The notes beneath the pieces were generated by a model. It was not told the origin of the DNA, made no database searches, and worked only from the letters and a program-made list of their open reading frames with translations. The position numbers and the translations under genes are program-made. DNA of 64,000 bases from JAAFHB01 sp942493325. Its GTDB lineage: Bacteria > Bacteroidota > Bacteroidia > Bacteroidales > Prolixibacteraceae. Positions 17,052-25,362 of this stretch are shown here, piece by piece. The number at the start of each line of letters is the position of its first letter. The first letter of the stretch is position 1. The stretch is from contig OW818689.1 in assembly GCA_942493325.1 (NCBI GenBank), positions 3,844,001 to 3,908,000 of the forward strand. The letters run 5' to 3'.

Positions 17052-17738
17052 TTATTCCTTGTCTGCTGGTTCCTGATTAAGTCCGGATTCCTCACGTACA
17101 TTCCCGCTCATATCAGATTCATCAGAAGTATGTTTTTCGTCAAAAAAACGCCTGTGAAAAATCAATATTGAGATAATTCCAACGGTAATTGCAGAATCGG
17201 CGATATTAAATACAGGGCGGAAGAAAATAAAATCGTCACCGCCTAAAAAGGGTAACCATGTGGGATAATTACCCGAAAGAAGGGGAAAATAAAACATATC
17301 GACAACGCGTCCCTGCAGGAAAGATGAATAACCGCCCTCAGATGGAAAAAGAGTTGCGATTTGCCCGTAACTTTCATTAAAAATCATTCCATAAAAGGCG
17401 CTGTCAAGAATATTTCCAATAGCTCCTGCCATAATAAGAGAAAAACAGGCAATAACACCTGATGGCACATCTTCCTTTTTCCAAAGCTTTGAAATATACC
17501 AGCCGATTGCTCCGATTGCAACGATCCGGAATATGCTCAGAAAATACTTACCAATGCTGTTGCCAAACTCAAGACCAAAAGCCATCCCGTTATTCTCCAC
17601 AAAATGGATGATGAACCAGTTTTTAGCGATAATAAACTCATCGCCAAGCATCATGTTTGTTTTAATCCAGATCTTAAGCGCCTGATCGAAAAACAGGACA
17701 AGCAGGATAATTAATATCGACTTCGTCTTTGGGCTCAT
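17052..17738 (-). CDS. lspA: Lipoprotein signal peptidase (signal peptidase II)
   Basis: Inner-membrane aspartyl protease that removes lipoprotein signal peptides after lipidation. The 228 residues include the family segments FVENNGMAFGLEFG, GAIGNILDSAFYG, VVDMFYFP and FNIADSAITVG. By alignment with characterised LspA the catalytic aspartates should be Asp147 and Asp181. It is longer than the usual 160 residues because of loop insertions around residues 118-143 and 152-172 and a hydrophilic tail, which I believe is normal in this phylum. The gene follows the DksA-like gene in the same orientation, a common order here. Confidence 0.93.
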   Translation of the reverse strand: MSPKTKSILIILLVLFFDQALKIWIKTNMMLGDEFIIAKNWFIIHFVENNGMAFGLEFGNSIGKYFLSIFRIVAIGAIGWYISKLWKKEDVPSGVIACFSLIMAGAIGNILDSAFYGMIFNESYGQIATLFPSEGGYSSFLQGRVVDMFYFPLLSGNYPTWLPFLGGDDFIFFRPVFNIADSAITVGIISILIFHRRFFDEKHTSDESDMSGNVREESGLNQEPADKE

Positions 17739-17761
17739 AAAACTTTTAGCTATTTAACAAT

Positions 17762-17788
17762 AAAAACGGGGCATAGCAAAACACCCCG
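17762..17788 (-). terminator. Rho-independent terminator after the DksA-like gene
   Basis: On the minus strand a stem CGGGG/CCCCG (arms 17784-17788 and 17767-17771) is followed by TTTTT. It lies between the DksA-like gene and lspA, so lspA may have its own promoter or depend on read-through. Confidence 0.55.
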
Positions 17789-17845
17789 AATTTTATACAA
17801 TTATTACGGACATTTAACCCCCTGAACTATAACAAACCGATTCTA

Positions 17846-18223
17846 TCAACGCTGATTATTCTTTGCATCAATCGAAAGGGTTGCGTGAGGAACTGCGCGA
17901 AGCCGCTCCTTGGAAATCAGTTTCCCGGTTTCCCGGCAGATACCATACGTTTTGTTTTCGATCCGAACCAATGCTGCTTCGAGATATTGAATAAACTTCA
18001 ATTGTCGTTGCGCCAGCTTGCCTGCTTCCTCTTTCGACAGAGTTGCAGCTCCCTCCTCCAGGACTTTAAAAGTAGGAGAGGTATCCTCAGTATCATTACC
18101 ATCACCATGGGTAATTGCATTTTTATACAATTGATAATCCTGACGGGCTTTCACCAACTTATCCTGAATTAACTCTTTGAACTCCAGGAGTTCTTCGTCT
18201 GAATATCGTGTTTTCTCGCTCAT
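17846..18223 (-). CDS. TraR/DksA family regulator with degenerate zinc site
   Basis: 125-residue coiled-coil protein of the DksA family, which binds RNA polymerase through its secondary channel. The helical part (1-90) is followed by YGICRETGKLISKERLRAVPHATLSI, the C-terminal zinc-ribbon position. Only one of the four canonical cysteines remains, so no C4 zinc site can form. Such zinc-less DksA-like proteins are usual in Bacteroidota. It sits between ileS and lspA in the same direction, an order often seen. Whether it answers to ppGpp is unknown. Confidence 0.87.
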   Translation of the reverse strand: MSEKTRYSDEELLEFKELIQDKLVKARQDYQLYKNAITHGDGNDTEDTSPTFKVLEEGAATLSKEEAGKLAQRQLKFIQYLEAALVRIENKTYGICRETGKLISKERLRAVPHATLSIDAKNNQR

Positions 18224-18311
18224 AGCTTAATGGTTTGGTGTAAAAATAACATATTTAGGATACATTTATATTGAAATAGCAAATATTTTCCTTTTAGGTA
18301 AATAACCCTTA

Positions 18312-21300
18312 CTATAAAATTTCCTTTTCGACCTGGATCAGAGTCTCAATTCCCTTTTCTATTTCAACCAGCTTGCCTGTTCCTTCAGGCAAGTGACTGA
18401 CCAGTTCAACTCTTGATGCAAGCGTTTGATTACCAATGTAATCACCATATTTTTCCATCGCTTCGCTTAACTCAGGATGGCGTACGATCCGAAGAATGAT
18501 CTTATCGGTTACATCAAAATCACTCTCCTTACGCAAATTTTGAATGCGGTTTACAAACTCCCGGGCGATGCCTTCGAGTCGTAATTCAGGAGTAACATTT
18601 ATATCCAGGGCTACAGTGATTGCACCTTCGCTGGCCACCTGTAATCCAGGAATATCTTCTGATTGTATCTCAACATCCTCCAAAGTTAGTGTGACCTTGT
18701 TTCCATCAATCATCGATTCAAAAACACCCGTACTTTCAAGCGAATTTATCTCCGGCTGACTCATACCACTGATCAATGCCGATACTGGCTTCATCAATTT
18801 TCCGAATTTAGGTCCAAGCGTTTTAAAATTGGCCTTGATCTTCTTTTTGATTACTCCGGCTGCATCCGTGAGGTATTCAACTTCCTTTACATTCACCTCT
18901 GTCAGGATTATACTCTCAACTGCCTCAAATTGTTTCCGAAAATTTTCATTCAAAACAGGAACAATGATTTTAGCCAGGGGCTGACGCACTTTTAGCTTCT
19001 CTTTTCGCCTTAAACCCAAAATCATGGAAGAAACTTTCTGGGCTATTTCCATGCGTTCTTCGAGTGCTTTGTTAATCGCGTTTACGTCACATTTAGGAAA
19101 AAGCGTCAGATGCACTGAAGTGTCGGTATCACGGCCACTCACCCTGTTCAAATCGCAGTAAAGCTGGTCCATGTAAAATGGCGCTATCGGTGCGGCAAGT
19201 TTGGTAATGGTCTCAAGACAGGTATAAAGTGTCTGATAGGCTGAAATTTTATCGGTATCGTATTCGCCTCCCCAGAAACGTTTCCTGCTTAAACGGACAT
19301 ACCAGTTCGACAGATTTTCGGTAACGAACTCCGAAATAGCCCTGCCGGCGCGCGTAGGTTCATAATTCTCATAGGCCTCGGTCACATCTTTGATCAGGCT
19401 ATTGAGTAATGACCGGACCCACTGATCAAGCTCAGGACGTAACTCTTCAGCAACTTCCTCCTCTTTGAAGGTAAAGCTATCAACATTGGCGTAAAGGGCA
19501 AAAAAGTTGTAGGTGTTGTAAAGTGTTCCAAAAAATTTACGTCGGACCTCTTCAACACCGGCAATATCAAATTTCAGATTATCCCACGGCTGTGAATTGG
19601 TAATCATATACCAGCGCAACGGGTCAGACCCGTATTTTTCGATCGCCGCAATAGGATCAATACCGTTTCCAAGCCGCTTTGACATTTTATTTCCGTTTGC
19701 ATCAAGAACCAATCCATTGGAAATAATATTCTTAAAGGCCACTGAACCTTTCACCATGGTGGCAATTGCATGCAGAGTAAAAAACCATCCCCGTGTCTGG
19801 TCGACACCTTCGGCTACAAAATCAGCAGGAAATACTTTATTGAATATGTCCTCGTTTTCGAACGGATAATGGGCCTGGGCAAATGGCATTGCTCCTGAAT
19901 CGAACCATACATCTATCAGGTCAGACTCACGCATCATTTTTTCACCTTTAGGCGAAACAAGAATGATATCGTCAACAAAAGGCCGGTGAAAATCAATTTT
20001 TTCATAATTTTCCTTTGAAAAATCACCTACCTTAAAATCTTTGAATGGATTCGAATCCATTAAGCCGGCTGCTATTGATTTGTTAATTTCGGCAACCAAC
20101 TCTTCGGCCGATCCGATACAAATCTCCTCGGAACGATCCTCGGTGCGCCAGATTGGAAGCGGCGTTCCCCAAAAACGTGACCGTGAAAGGTTCCAGTCGA
20201 CAAGATTTTCGAGCCAGTTTCCAAAACGACCCGTTCCGGTTGATTGAGGTTTCCAGTTAATTGTTTTATTCAGCGCGATCATCTGGTCACGAACCGCCGT
20301 AGAGCGGATGAACCAGGAGTCGAGCGGATAATATAAAACCGGTTTATCTGTTCTCCAGCAATGCGGATAGCTGTGAACATGCTTTTCGACCTTAAATGCC
20401 CGGTTTTCTTTTTTCAACATCACCGAAAGGTCAATATCTAGTGTGGAATCACTGTCAGTAAGCTGTTCATCGTATTCGTTTTTCACAAACCGACCCGCAT
20501 ATTCACTGTATAACTGAACATTTACATTATTTGACACAAATTCTTCAGACAAATCTTCAAGACGAAAGAATCTTCCCTGGCGGTCGACCATTGGCTGATT
20601 TTTACCCTCCTTATCAATAAGCAGAAGCGGTACAATTCCGGTTTGTTTGGCCACACGGTCATCGTCTGCACCAAATGTTGGGGCAATATGTACAATTCCT
20701 GTTCCATCCTCGGTGGTTACAAAATCGCCGGCTATTACGCGAAAAGCATCGCCCGTTGGTTTAACCCAGGGTATCAGCTGTTCATAGTTAACACCCAGGA
20801 GCTCATTCCCTTTAAATTCTGCAAGCACCTGAAATGGAATATTTTTACCATCTCCCTTGTAATCCCCGAATGACAACGATTCGTTCTTCTCAGGGAAATA
20901 ATTTTGAAGTAATTCCCTCGCCAGAATTACAGTAATGGGTTCGGATGTATACGGATTAAAGGTCTTTACTTTCACATACCAGATGAAAGCACCCACGGCT
21001 AAAGCGGTATTTGAAGGCAATGTCCAGGGCGTCGTTGTCCATGCAAGAATAAACAGATCCGTATCAACACCGTCAAACAGCGATTGCGATTTATCGTTTT
21101 TAATTACTTTAAACTGGGCAATACAGGTTGTATCCTTCACATCGCGGTAGCAGCCAGGCTGATTTAGCTCATGCGAACTTAAACCGGTACCGGCAGCAGG
21201 TGAATAGGGTTGAATACTGTAACCCTTGTAAAGAAGGTTCTTTTTATAAAGGTCCTTTAAGAGCCACCATAAGGTTTCGATGTAACGGCTGTCGTAGGTA

Positions 21301-21752
21301 ATGTAGGGATCATCCATATTGACCCAATACCCCATCTGATGGGTAAGTTCTTCCCATTTATCGGTATATTTCATCACCTCCTTACGGCAGGCAGCATTGT
21401 ATTCTTCAACTGAAATACTTTTCCCAATGTCTTCCTTGGTAATACCCAGCAACTTTTCGACTGCCAATTCTACAGGAAGTCCGTGGGTATCCCATCCGGC
21501 TTTACGTTTTACCAGAAATCCCTGTTGGGTTTTGTAACGGCAGAAAATATCTTTAATGGCTCTTGAAACCACATGATGGATACCCGGCAAACCGTTAGCC
21601 GATGGAGGACCTTCGTAAAACACATAGGTTGGCCCTCCGGCACGGGTTGATATCGATTGATGAAACGTGTCGTTCAGTTCCCAAAATTTCAGGATATCTT
21701 GATTAATTTTCGAAAGATCAAACTCCTTGTACTCCCTGAATTTGTTACTCAT
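18312..21752 (-). CDS. ileS: Isoleucine-tRNA ligase
   Basis: Charges tRNA-Ile with isoleucine and edits valine. The 1146 residues contain the class I HIGH-region (PPSANGLPGIHH near residues 49-60), the zinc/editing CP1 insert (TTPWTLPSNTALAVG near 240), the KMSKR loop (GNKMSKRLGNG near 690) and the anticodon-binding helices to the C-terminus. The length above 1100 is the longer form typical of this phylum. A TATATTTG element 34 bases upstream fits a promoter. Followed on the same strand by the DksA-like gene. Confidence 0.96.
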   Translation of the reverse strand: MSNKFREYKEFDLSKINQDILKFWELNDTFHQSISTRAGGPTYVFYEGPPSANGLPGIHHVVSRAIKDIFCRYKTQQGFLVKRKAGWDTHGLPVELAVEKLLGITKEDIGKSISVEEYNAACRKEVMKYTDKWEELTHQMGYWVNMDDPYITYDSRYIETLWWLLKDLYKKNLLYKGYSIQPYSPAAGTGLSSHELNQPGCYRDVKDTTCIAQFKVIKNDKSQSLFDGVDTDLFILAWTTTPWTLPSNTALAVGAFIWYVKVKTFNPYTSEPITVILARELLQNYFPEKNESLSFGDYKGDGKNIPFQVLAEFKGNELLGVNYEQLIPWVKPTGDAFRVIAGDFVTTEDGTGIVHIAPTFGADDDRVAKQTGIVPLLLIDKEGKNQPMVDRQGRFFRLEDLSEEFVSNNVNVQLYSEYAGRFVKNEYDEQLTDSDSTLDIDLSVMLKKENRAFKVEKHVHSYPHCWRTDKPVLYYPLDSWFIRSTAVRDQMIALNKTINWKPQSTGTGRFGNWLENLVDWNLSRSRFWGTPLPIWRTEDRSEEICIGSAEELVAEINKSIAAGLMDSNPFKDFKVGDFSKENYEKIDFHRPFVDDIILVSPKGEKMMRESDLIDVWFDSGAMPFAQAHYPFENEDIFNKVFPADFVAEGVDQTRGWFFTLHAIATMVKGSVAFKNIISNGLVLDANGNKMSKRLGNGIDPIAAIEKYGSDPLRWYMITNSQPWDNLKFDIAGVEEVRRKFFGTLYNTYNFFALYANVDSFTFKEEEVAEELRPELDQWVRSLLNSLIKDVTEAYENYEPTRAGRAISEFVTENLSNWYVRLSRKRFWGGEYDTDKISAYQTLYTCLETITKLAAPIAPFYMDQLYCDLNRVSGRDTDTSVHLTLFPKCDVNAINKALEERMEIAQKVSSMILGLRRKEKLKVRQPLAKIIVPVLNENFRKQFEAVESIILTEVNVKEVEYLTDAAGVIKKKIKANFKTLGPKFGKLMKPVSALISGMSQPEINSLESTGVFESMIDGNKVTLTLEDVEIQSEDIPGLQVASEGAITVALDINVTPELRLEGIAREFVNRIQNLRKESDFDVTDKIILRIVRHPELSEAMEKYGDYIGNQTLASRVELVSHLPEGTGKLVEIEKGIETLIQVEKEIL

Positions 21753-21785
21753 AGCATGAAAAAAGCTTCATTTTTTTTAAGTGCA

Positions 21786-21793
21786 CAAATATA
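21786..21793 (-). promoter_or_regulatory. -7 promoter element of ileS (TATATTTG)
   Basis: TAnnTTTG match on the minus strand, 34 bases before the ileS start codon. Confidence 0.5.
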
Positions 21794-21883
21794 GGTATAA
21801 TTTTAATCGATTGTCAGTTGAGTGATACCCAAATGGAGCTCAGGTAATTAAAATTATATTAGCACTTGCATTGATCTCAGAAT

Positions 21884-22142
21884 ATGCTCTGCGGACATAA
21901 AAGGTCTTATCTGTTGAACTGGGAGGATGAATTTTATGAGTCTTCGGCCATTTATGACCATAAACACTACCTGATAAATGGAGAATTACAGGAAGGTTAC
22001 CCGGCATTTTTTTCGTCCGTATCCATTATTACATATTCATAAAGAACACCGTGAGTTCGTATTGCGTCAAACTCACGGAGTTCCAAATTTATATATACAA
22101 TATTCGCATCAGGATGTAAAAGCTTTCTTTCGTCAATTATAA
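21884..22142 (+). pseudogene. Small broken ORF, two frames joined at a run of seven T
   Basis: The 450-base gap between ileS and the metallopeptidase gene holds two overlapping short frames. The first runs from ATG at 21884 (MLCGHKRSYLLNWEDEFYES...) to a stop near 22040. The second, opened by ATG at 21978, runs to the stop at 22140-22142 and contains PYPLLHIHKEHREFVLRQ and YIQYSHQDVKAFFRQL. Changing the length of the T run near 22010 by one base would fuse them into one protein of about 85 residues with good coding character. I do not recognise the family. It may be a pseudogene, a sequencing error, or chance. Confidence 0.35.
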
Positions 22143-22205
22143 TGGAAGAAATACAATTTAAAAGCAAATGTTTCTGTTATTCCGGAAGGTTCCGGATCGC
22201 CTGAA

Positions 22206-23057
22206 TTAAAGCTCCCCGGCATTAAAAGTATCACCTTTACTGATATCACCCGTAGTGTACCCCAATTTAAACCAGCGCATACGTTCCTCAGAAGTTCCAT
22301 GGGTGAATGAATCGGGAACGACTCGTCCCTGGGTTTGTTTTTGCAGGCGATCATCCCCAATTGCACTTGCCGTATTAATAGCCTCTTCTATATCTCCCTC
22401 TTCAATAATATCTTTCATTCTTTGTGCGTGATGGGCCCAGACTCCCGCATAAAAGTCGGCCTGCAGTTCGAGTTTCACCGAAAGGCGATTAAATTCTGAG
22501 GTGGAAAGTTTACCCCGCATATTGTTGAATTTATCCATTGTCCCCAAAAGTTTCTGGATGTGGTGACCCACTTCATGGGCAATAACATAGGCAATGACAA
22601 AATCTCCCGGCGTGTTCAGTTTACTTTGCAAATCTTCAAAAAACAGCAGGTCGATATACAACTTTTCATCACCCGGACAATAGAAAGGCCCCATTGCTGC
22701 AGCCGCAAGTCCACATGCCGACTCCACTGAATTACTGAACGCAACCAGTGTAGGGTCACGGTAATCCAGGTTATTTTCTGCAAATATTTTATTCCAGACA
22801 TCCTCCGTATCGGCCAGAACGACCCGGCTAAACTGAATCAGTTCATCTTCATGGGCATTGGTCTGAGTATCGTTTGCAGGAGTCTCTACAGATGATCCGG
22901 GTTGAATGGATTGTAAAATCTCTGTCGGATTTCCGCCCAAAAACCAAACAATTAATCCGACAATTATTGCACCGACACCCCCTACCGACGCAATTCTGCC
23001 TCCGCCTGACCTTCGGTCTTCAAAGTTACCACTCTGTCTTCTCCCTTTCCACAACAT
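22206..23057 (-). CDS. Neutral zinc metallopeptidase, YpfJ family
   Basis: Membrane-anchored putative metalloprotease of 283 residues. A positively charged N-terminus (FEDRRSGGGR) precedes a single membrane span at about residues 24-41. The peptidase domain carries HEVGHH (His161, Glu162, His165) and the conserved segments FYCPGDEKLYIDLLFF and LELQADFYAGVWAHH. The family is widespread, and its substrate is unknown. The start with MLWKGRRQSG is the family's usual start. Confidence 0.9.
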   Translation of the reverse strand: MLWKGRRQSGNFEDRRSGGGRIASVGGVGAIIVGLIVWFLGGNPTEILQSIQPGSSVETPANDTQTNAHEDELIQFSRVVLADTEDVWNKIFAENNLDYRDPTLVAFSNSVESACGLAAAAMGPFYCPGDEKLYIDLLFFEDLQSKLNTPGDFVIAYVIAHEVGHHIQKLLGTMDKFNNMRGKLSTSEFNRLSVKLELQADFYAGVWAHHAQRMKDIIEEGDIEEAINTASAIGDDRLQKQTQGRVVPDSFTHGTSEERMRWFKLGYTTGDISKGDTFNAGEL

Positions 23058-23213
23058 GATGAGTAAAATTAATTATTAATAGCCCAAAGTACTGATAAAA
23101 TCCATAATCTATCAGGATATGTGTTTAAACAAGCGATAATGCAGAAAAGTTTGGTAGAACTGATCAAGGATGAATAATTTGCTGATTTGAAAAATTCATT
23201 GGGACAGTTTCCT

Positions 23214-23352
23214 TACACCCGAAAGGGTATAATCGCTCTATTTTTAAACAAACTATACCCCATCGGGTATATTTCAAACCAATTCAAAATATTTATACCC
23301 GTAAAGGTATATTCTCAAAACATTTACTTACTTTTATACCCGTAAAGGTATA
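23214..23352 (+). promoter_or_regulatory. Four 18-base palindromic operators upstream of hipB
   Basis: Copies at 23214-23231 (TACACCCGAAAGGGTATA), 23254-23271 (TATACCCCATCGGGTATA), 23294-23311 and 23335-23352 (both TATACCCGTAAAGGTATA). Start-to-start steps are 40, 40 and 41 bases. The last ends four bases before the hipB ATG. They are best read as binding sites for the HipB repressor. A TACTTTTA sequence at 23329-23336, one base off the -7 consensus, overlaps the last site and could be the repressed promoter. Confidence 0.8.
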
Positions 23353-23356
23353 AGAT

Positions 23357-23578
23357 ATGATACTAAGTGAATTTGTAAAGGATAAAAGGAATGCTGTCAG
23401 ACTTACTCAGCCCGAATTGGCAGAAAAAGCAGGTGTAGGTCTTCGCTTTGTTCGCGATCTGGAGCAGGGTAAAGAAACCGTACGGTTAGATAAAGTCAAT
23501 CAGGTATTGCAACTTTTTGGCTATCAGGTGGGGGCTGTGCTTAAAAACCGAAATTTTACTGAAGATGCGAAAAGCTGA
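23357..23578 (+). CDS. hipB: HipB-type XRE repressor/antitoxin
   Basis: 73-residue helix-turn-helix protein; HTH about residues 16-44 (LTQPELAEKAGVGLRFVRDLEQGK), followed by VRLDKVNQVLQLFGYQVG, the classic HipB tail. It should bind the four palindromes directly upstream and repress its own operon, perhaps with HipS/HipT as co-repressors. Its end overlaps hipS by 14 bases. Confidence 0.88.
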   Translation: MILSEFVKDKRNAVRLTQPELAEKAGVGLRFVRDLEQGKETVRLDKVNQVLQLFGYQVGAVLKNRNFTEDAKS

Positions 23579-23897
23579 AATCAAAATACACAATAACACA
23601 GCAGGTTGGCTTAGTCAGGACGAAAATGGCTATCATTTTATTTATGATGTCAGTTATTTGAAACTTCCCGATGCGGAGCCGGTCAGCCTTACATTACCTT
23701 TAAGTGAAACGCCTTACAACAGTAAAATGTTATTCGCGTTCTTCGACGGCCTGATACCCGAAGGCTGGTTGCTTGATATTGCCCAAAGAAACTGGAAGTT
23801 GAATCCCCGCGACCGGATGGAATTGCTCCTGGTTTGCTGTAAAGATTGCATCGGAGCAGTAAGTATTTATCCCATAAAAGAGGAGGATAAAAAATGA
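23565..23897 (+). CDS. hipS: HipS, HipA N-subdomain-1-like protein
   Basis: 110 residues matching only the N-terminal subdomain of HipA (KIHNNTAGWLSQDENGYHFIYDVSYL, then PVSLTLPLSETPYNSKMLFAFFDGLIPEGWLL). In the tripartite HipBST system known from enteropathogenic E. coli this free subdomain is the antitoxin that blocks the HipT kinase. I chose ATG 23565 (MRKAEIKIHNN) because the homologous domain starts there; an earlier in-frame ATG at 23517 lies deep inside hipB. It overlaps hipB by 14 bases and hipT by 4, so the three are co-translated. Confidence 0.85.
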   Translation: MRKAEIKIHNNTAGWLSQDENGYHFIYDVSYLKLPDAEPVSLTLPLSETPYNSKMLFAFFDGLIPEGWLLDIAQRNWKLNPRDRMELLLVCCKDCIGAVSIYPIKEEDKK

Positions 23898-24841
23898 GTC
23901 GATGTTTGTACTGCTATCAAAATCTGGCGGAAAACGAAACTGACTTTCACGCTTTGTGCAGCAGAAAAATCTTTGGCCAGCCCACTCCGCCTGAACTGCC
24001 CTATGACGAAACGCAAATGGAAGAACTGGCGATACAAGTTGTTCGCAGCCAGATAACGGTCACTGGTGTACAGCCAAAAATCTCGCTGGATATTGCCTCC
24101 GGTCAAAATAAAAATGAGCCCAAACGATTTACAATTGTTGGTTTGTGGGGAGGATATATCCTTAAACCACCTACCCGGCGATACCCACAACTTCCTGAAA
24201 TTGAAGATCTCACCCTGCATTTGGCTGGCATCGCGAAAATCTCAGTTGTGCCTCATAGTCTGATCCGGATGAAGTCGGGCAAACTGGCTTATATCACCAA
24301 ACGGATCGATCGTACCAAAACCGGGAAGATCCACATGGAAGATATGTGCCAGCTAACTGAAAAATTAACTGAAGATAAGTATCATGGTTCTTATGAGCAA
24401 ATTGCCAAAACCATTTTAAAATATTCGACCAACCCGGGATTGGATGTGGTGAATTTTTTTGAGCAGGTGCTTTTTTCGTTCCTCACGGGAAATGCCGATA
24501 TGCATCTGAAGAATTTTTCATTGATCCGCCAACAAGGCACAGGTCCTGTTCTGTCACCGGCTTATGACATGGTGGCAACCACTCTTGTCAATCCGGCTGA
24601 CGATGAAGATTTAGCTTTAACATTGAATGGGAAAAAGAAGAAAATAAGGTACAAGGATTTTATTGCTGCTTTTACTACCTTAAAACTGGAAGCAAAACAG
24701 CAGGAAAATATATTCAGTAAAATGGAGAAATCAAAAGATAAATGGATCGAATTTATCGACTTCAGTTTTTTAAGTGAAGATTTTAAGGTGCTTTACAAAC
24801 AACTGATAAGGGAAAGATTTGCAAGGCTAACGATAAAATAA
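23894..24841 (+). CDS. hipT: HipT, HipA-like serine/threonine kinase toxin
   Basis: 315-residue kinase lacking the HipA N-subdomain, which is supplied by hipS. The Gly-rich loop is ITVTGVQPKISL with Thr55 and Thr57 where E. coli HipT has its two autophosphorylated serines. Nucleotide-site Lys91 (YILKPP), catalytic Asp202 (TGNADMHLKNFSL) and metal Asp225 (SPAYDMV) are all present, so the kinase should be active. Residues 4-22 carry Cys4, Cys7, His19 and Cys22, a zinc-finger-like pattern (CLYC...HALC). The known HipT/HipA substrates are aminoacyl-tRNA synthetases (TrpS, GltX); the target here is unknown. Confidence 0.87.
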   Translation: MSRCLYCYQNLAENETDFHALCSRKIFGQPTPPELPYDETQMEELAIQVVRSQITVTGVQPKISLDIASGQNKNEPKRFTIVGLWGGYILKPPTRRYPQLPEIEDLTLHLAGIAKISVVPHSLIRMKSGKLAYITKRIDRTKTGKIHMEDMCQLTEKLTEDKYHGSYEQIAKTILKYSTNPGLDVVNFFEQVLFSFLTGNADMHLKNFSLIRQQGTGPVLSPAYDMVATTLVNPADDEDLALTLNGKKKKIRYKDFIAAFTTLKLEAKQQENIFSKMEKSKDKWIEFIDFSFLSEDFKVLYKQLIRERFARLTIK

Positions 24842-25044
24842 TAAGACAATTAACGATTGTTAAAAAAGGCGGAGACGAGGCATACCTGAACCAAAGACGA
24901 GGCATGCCTCGTCTCTACAGCCATCCGTGCAATCCGCAACAATCCCCCGGTTCCCGGGGCAAGCTGTGTAATCCGTTTTAATCAGTGATATCCGTTTAGC
25001 GTACGATCCGTGTAATCCGTTCAAATCCGTATAATCCCTTTTAA

Positions 25045-25082
25045 CAAAAAAAGGTCCGGACTCAATTAAATGAATCCGGACC
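25045..25082 (-). terminator. Second rRNA-type terminator hairpin
   Basis: Perfect stem GGTCCGGA (25053-25060) / TCCGGACC (25075-25082) with an oligo-T tract on the minus-strand side. It follows the 5S relic just as the main terminator follows the true 5S gene, so it looks like a duplicate. Confidence 0.7.
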
Positions 25083-25090
25083 GGGTTTAA

Positions 25091-25152
25091 GGTTGGCGGC
25101 GGCCGGATTTTATCCCGACTGGTGCGGGACTCCCACTTTCGCAGTACCATCG
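25091..25152 (-). pseudogene. Remnant of a 5S rRNA 3' end
   Basis: Shares GGTTGGCGGCGGCC (25091-25104) and TCCCACTTTCGCAGTACCAT (25131-25150) with the 3' end of the true 5S gene at 25253. About 26 unrelated bases replace the TACTC between the two blocks, and the 5' two thirds of the gene are missing. Confidence 0.65.
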
Positions 25153-25207
25153 TACCACAGACGAGGCATCCGTGTAATCCGTTTTAATCCGCGTAATCCG
25201 TTTTAAC

Positions 25208-25241
25208 ACAAAAAACCCTGGACTCAGTGAAGAATCCGGGG
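25208..25241 (-). terminator. Terminator of the rRNA operon
   Basis: Imperfect stem between CCCTGGACTC (25216-25225) and GAATCCGGGG (25232-25241), followed on the minus strand by T residues (25208-25215), 12 bases beyond the 5S end. Confidence 0.7.
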
Positions 25242-25252
25242 TTAATCTAAGG

Positions 25253-25362
<110 letters not shown>

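Larger units (their letters stand above)
24871..25200. repeat. Diverged short repeats downstream of hipT
   Basis: Contains the perfect palindrome AGACGAGGCATGCCTCGTCT (24895-24914) plus two partial copies of its left half (near 24873 and 25155), and several degenerate copies of a GTAATCCGTTTTAATCC motif between about 24925 and 25205. No gene is supported; the 96-codon minus-strand frame here is made of the repeats. The palindrome type is of the REP-like kind. Confidence 0.6.

Noticed and set aside
23104..23215. Short frame MQKSLVELIKDE before the operators
   Set aside because: Only 12 codons, no promoter, and nothing to distinguish it from chance.
23214..23352. Evenly spaced short repeats, at first sight CRISPR-like
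   Set aside because: Units are 18-base palindromes with 22-base gaps, only four copies, no cas genes nearby, and they lie directly before a hipB gene; operators explain them better.
24860..25150. 96-codon minus-strand frame downstream of hipT
   Set aside because: Runs through degenerate repeats, a terminator and the 5S relic.
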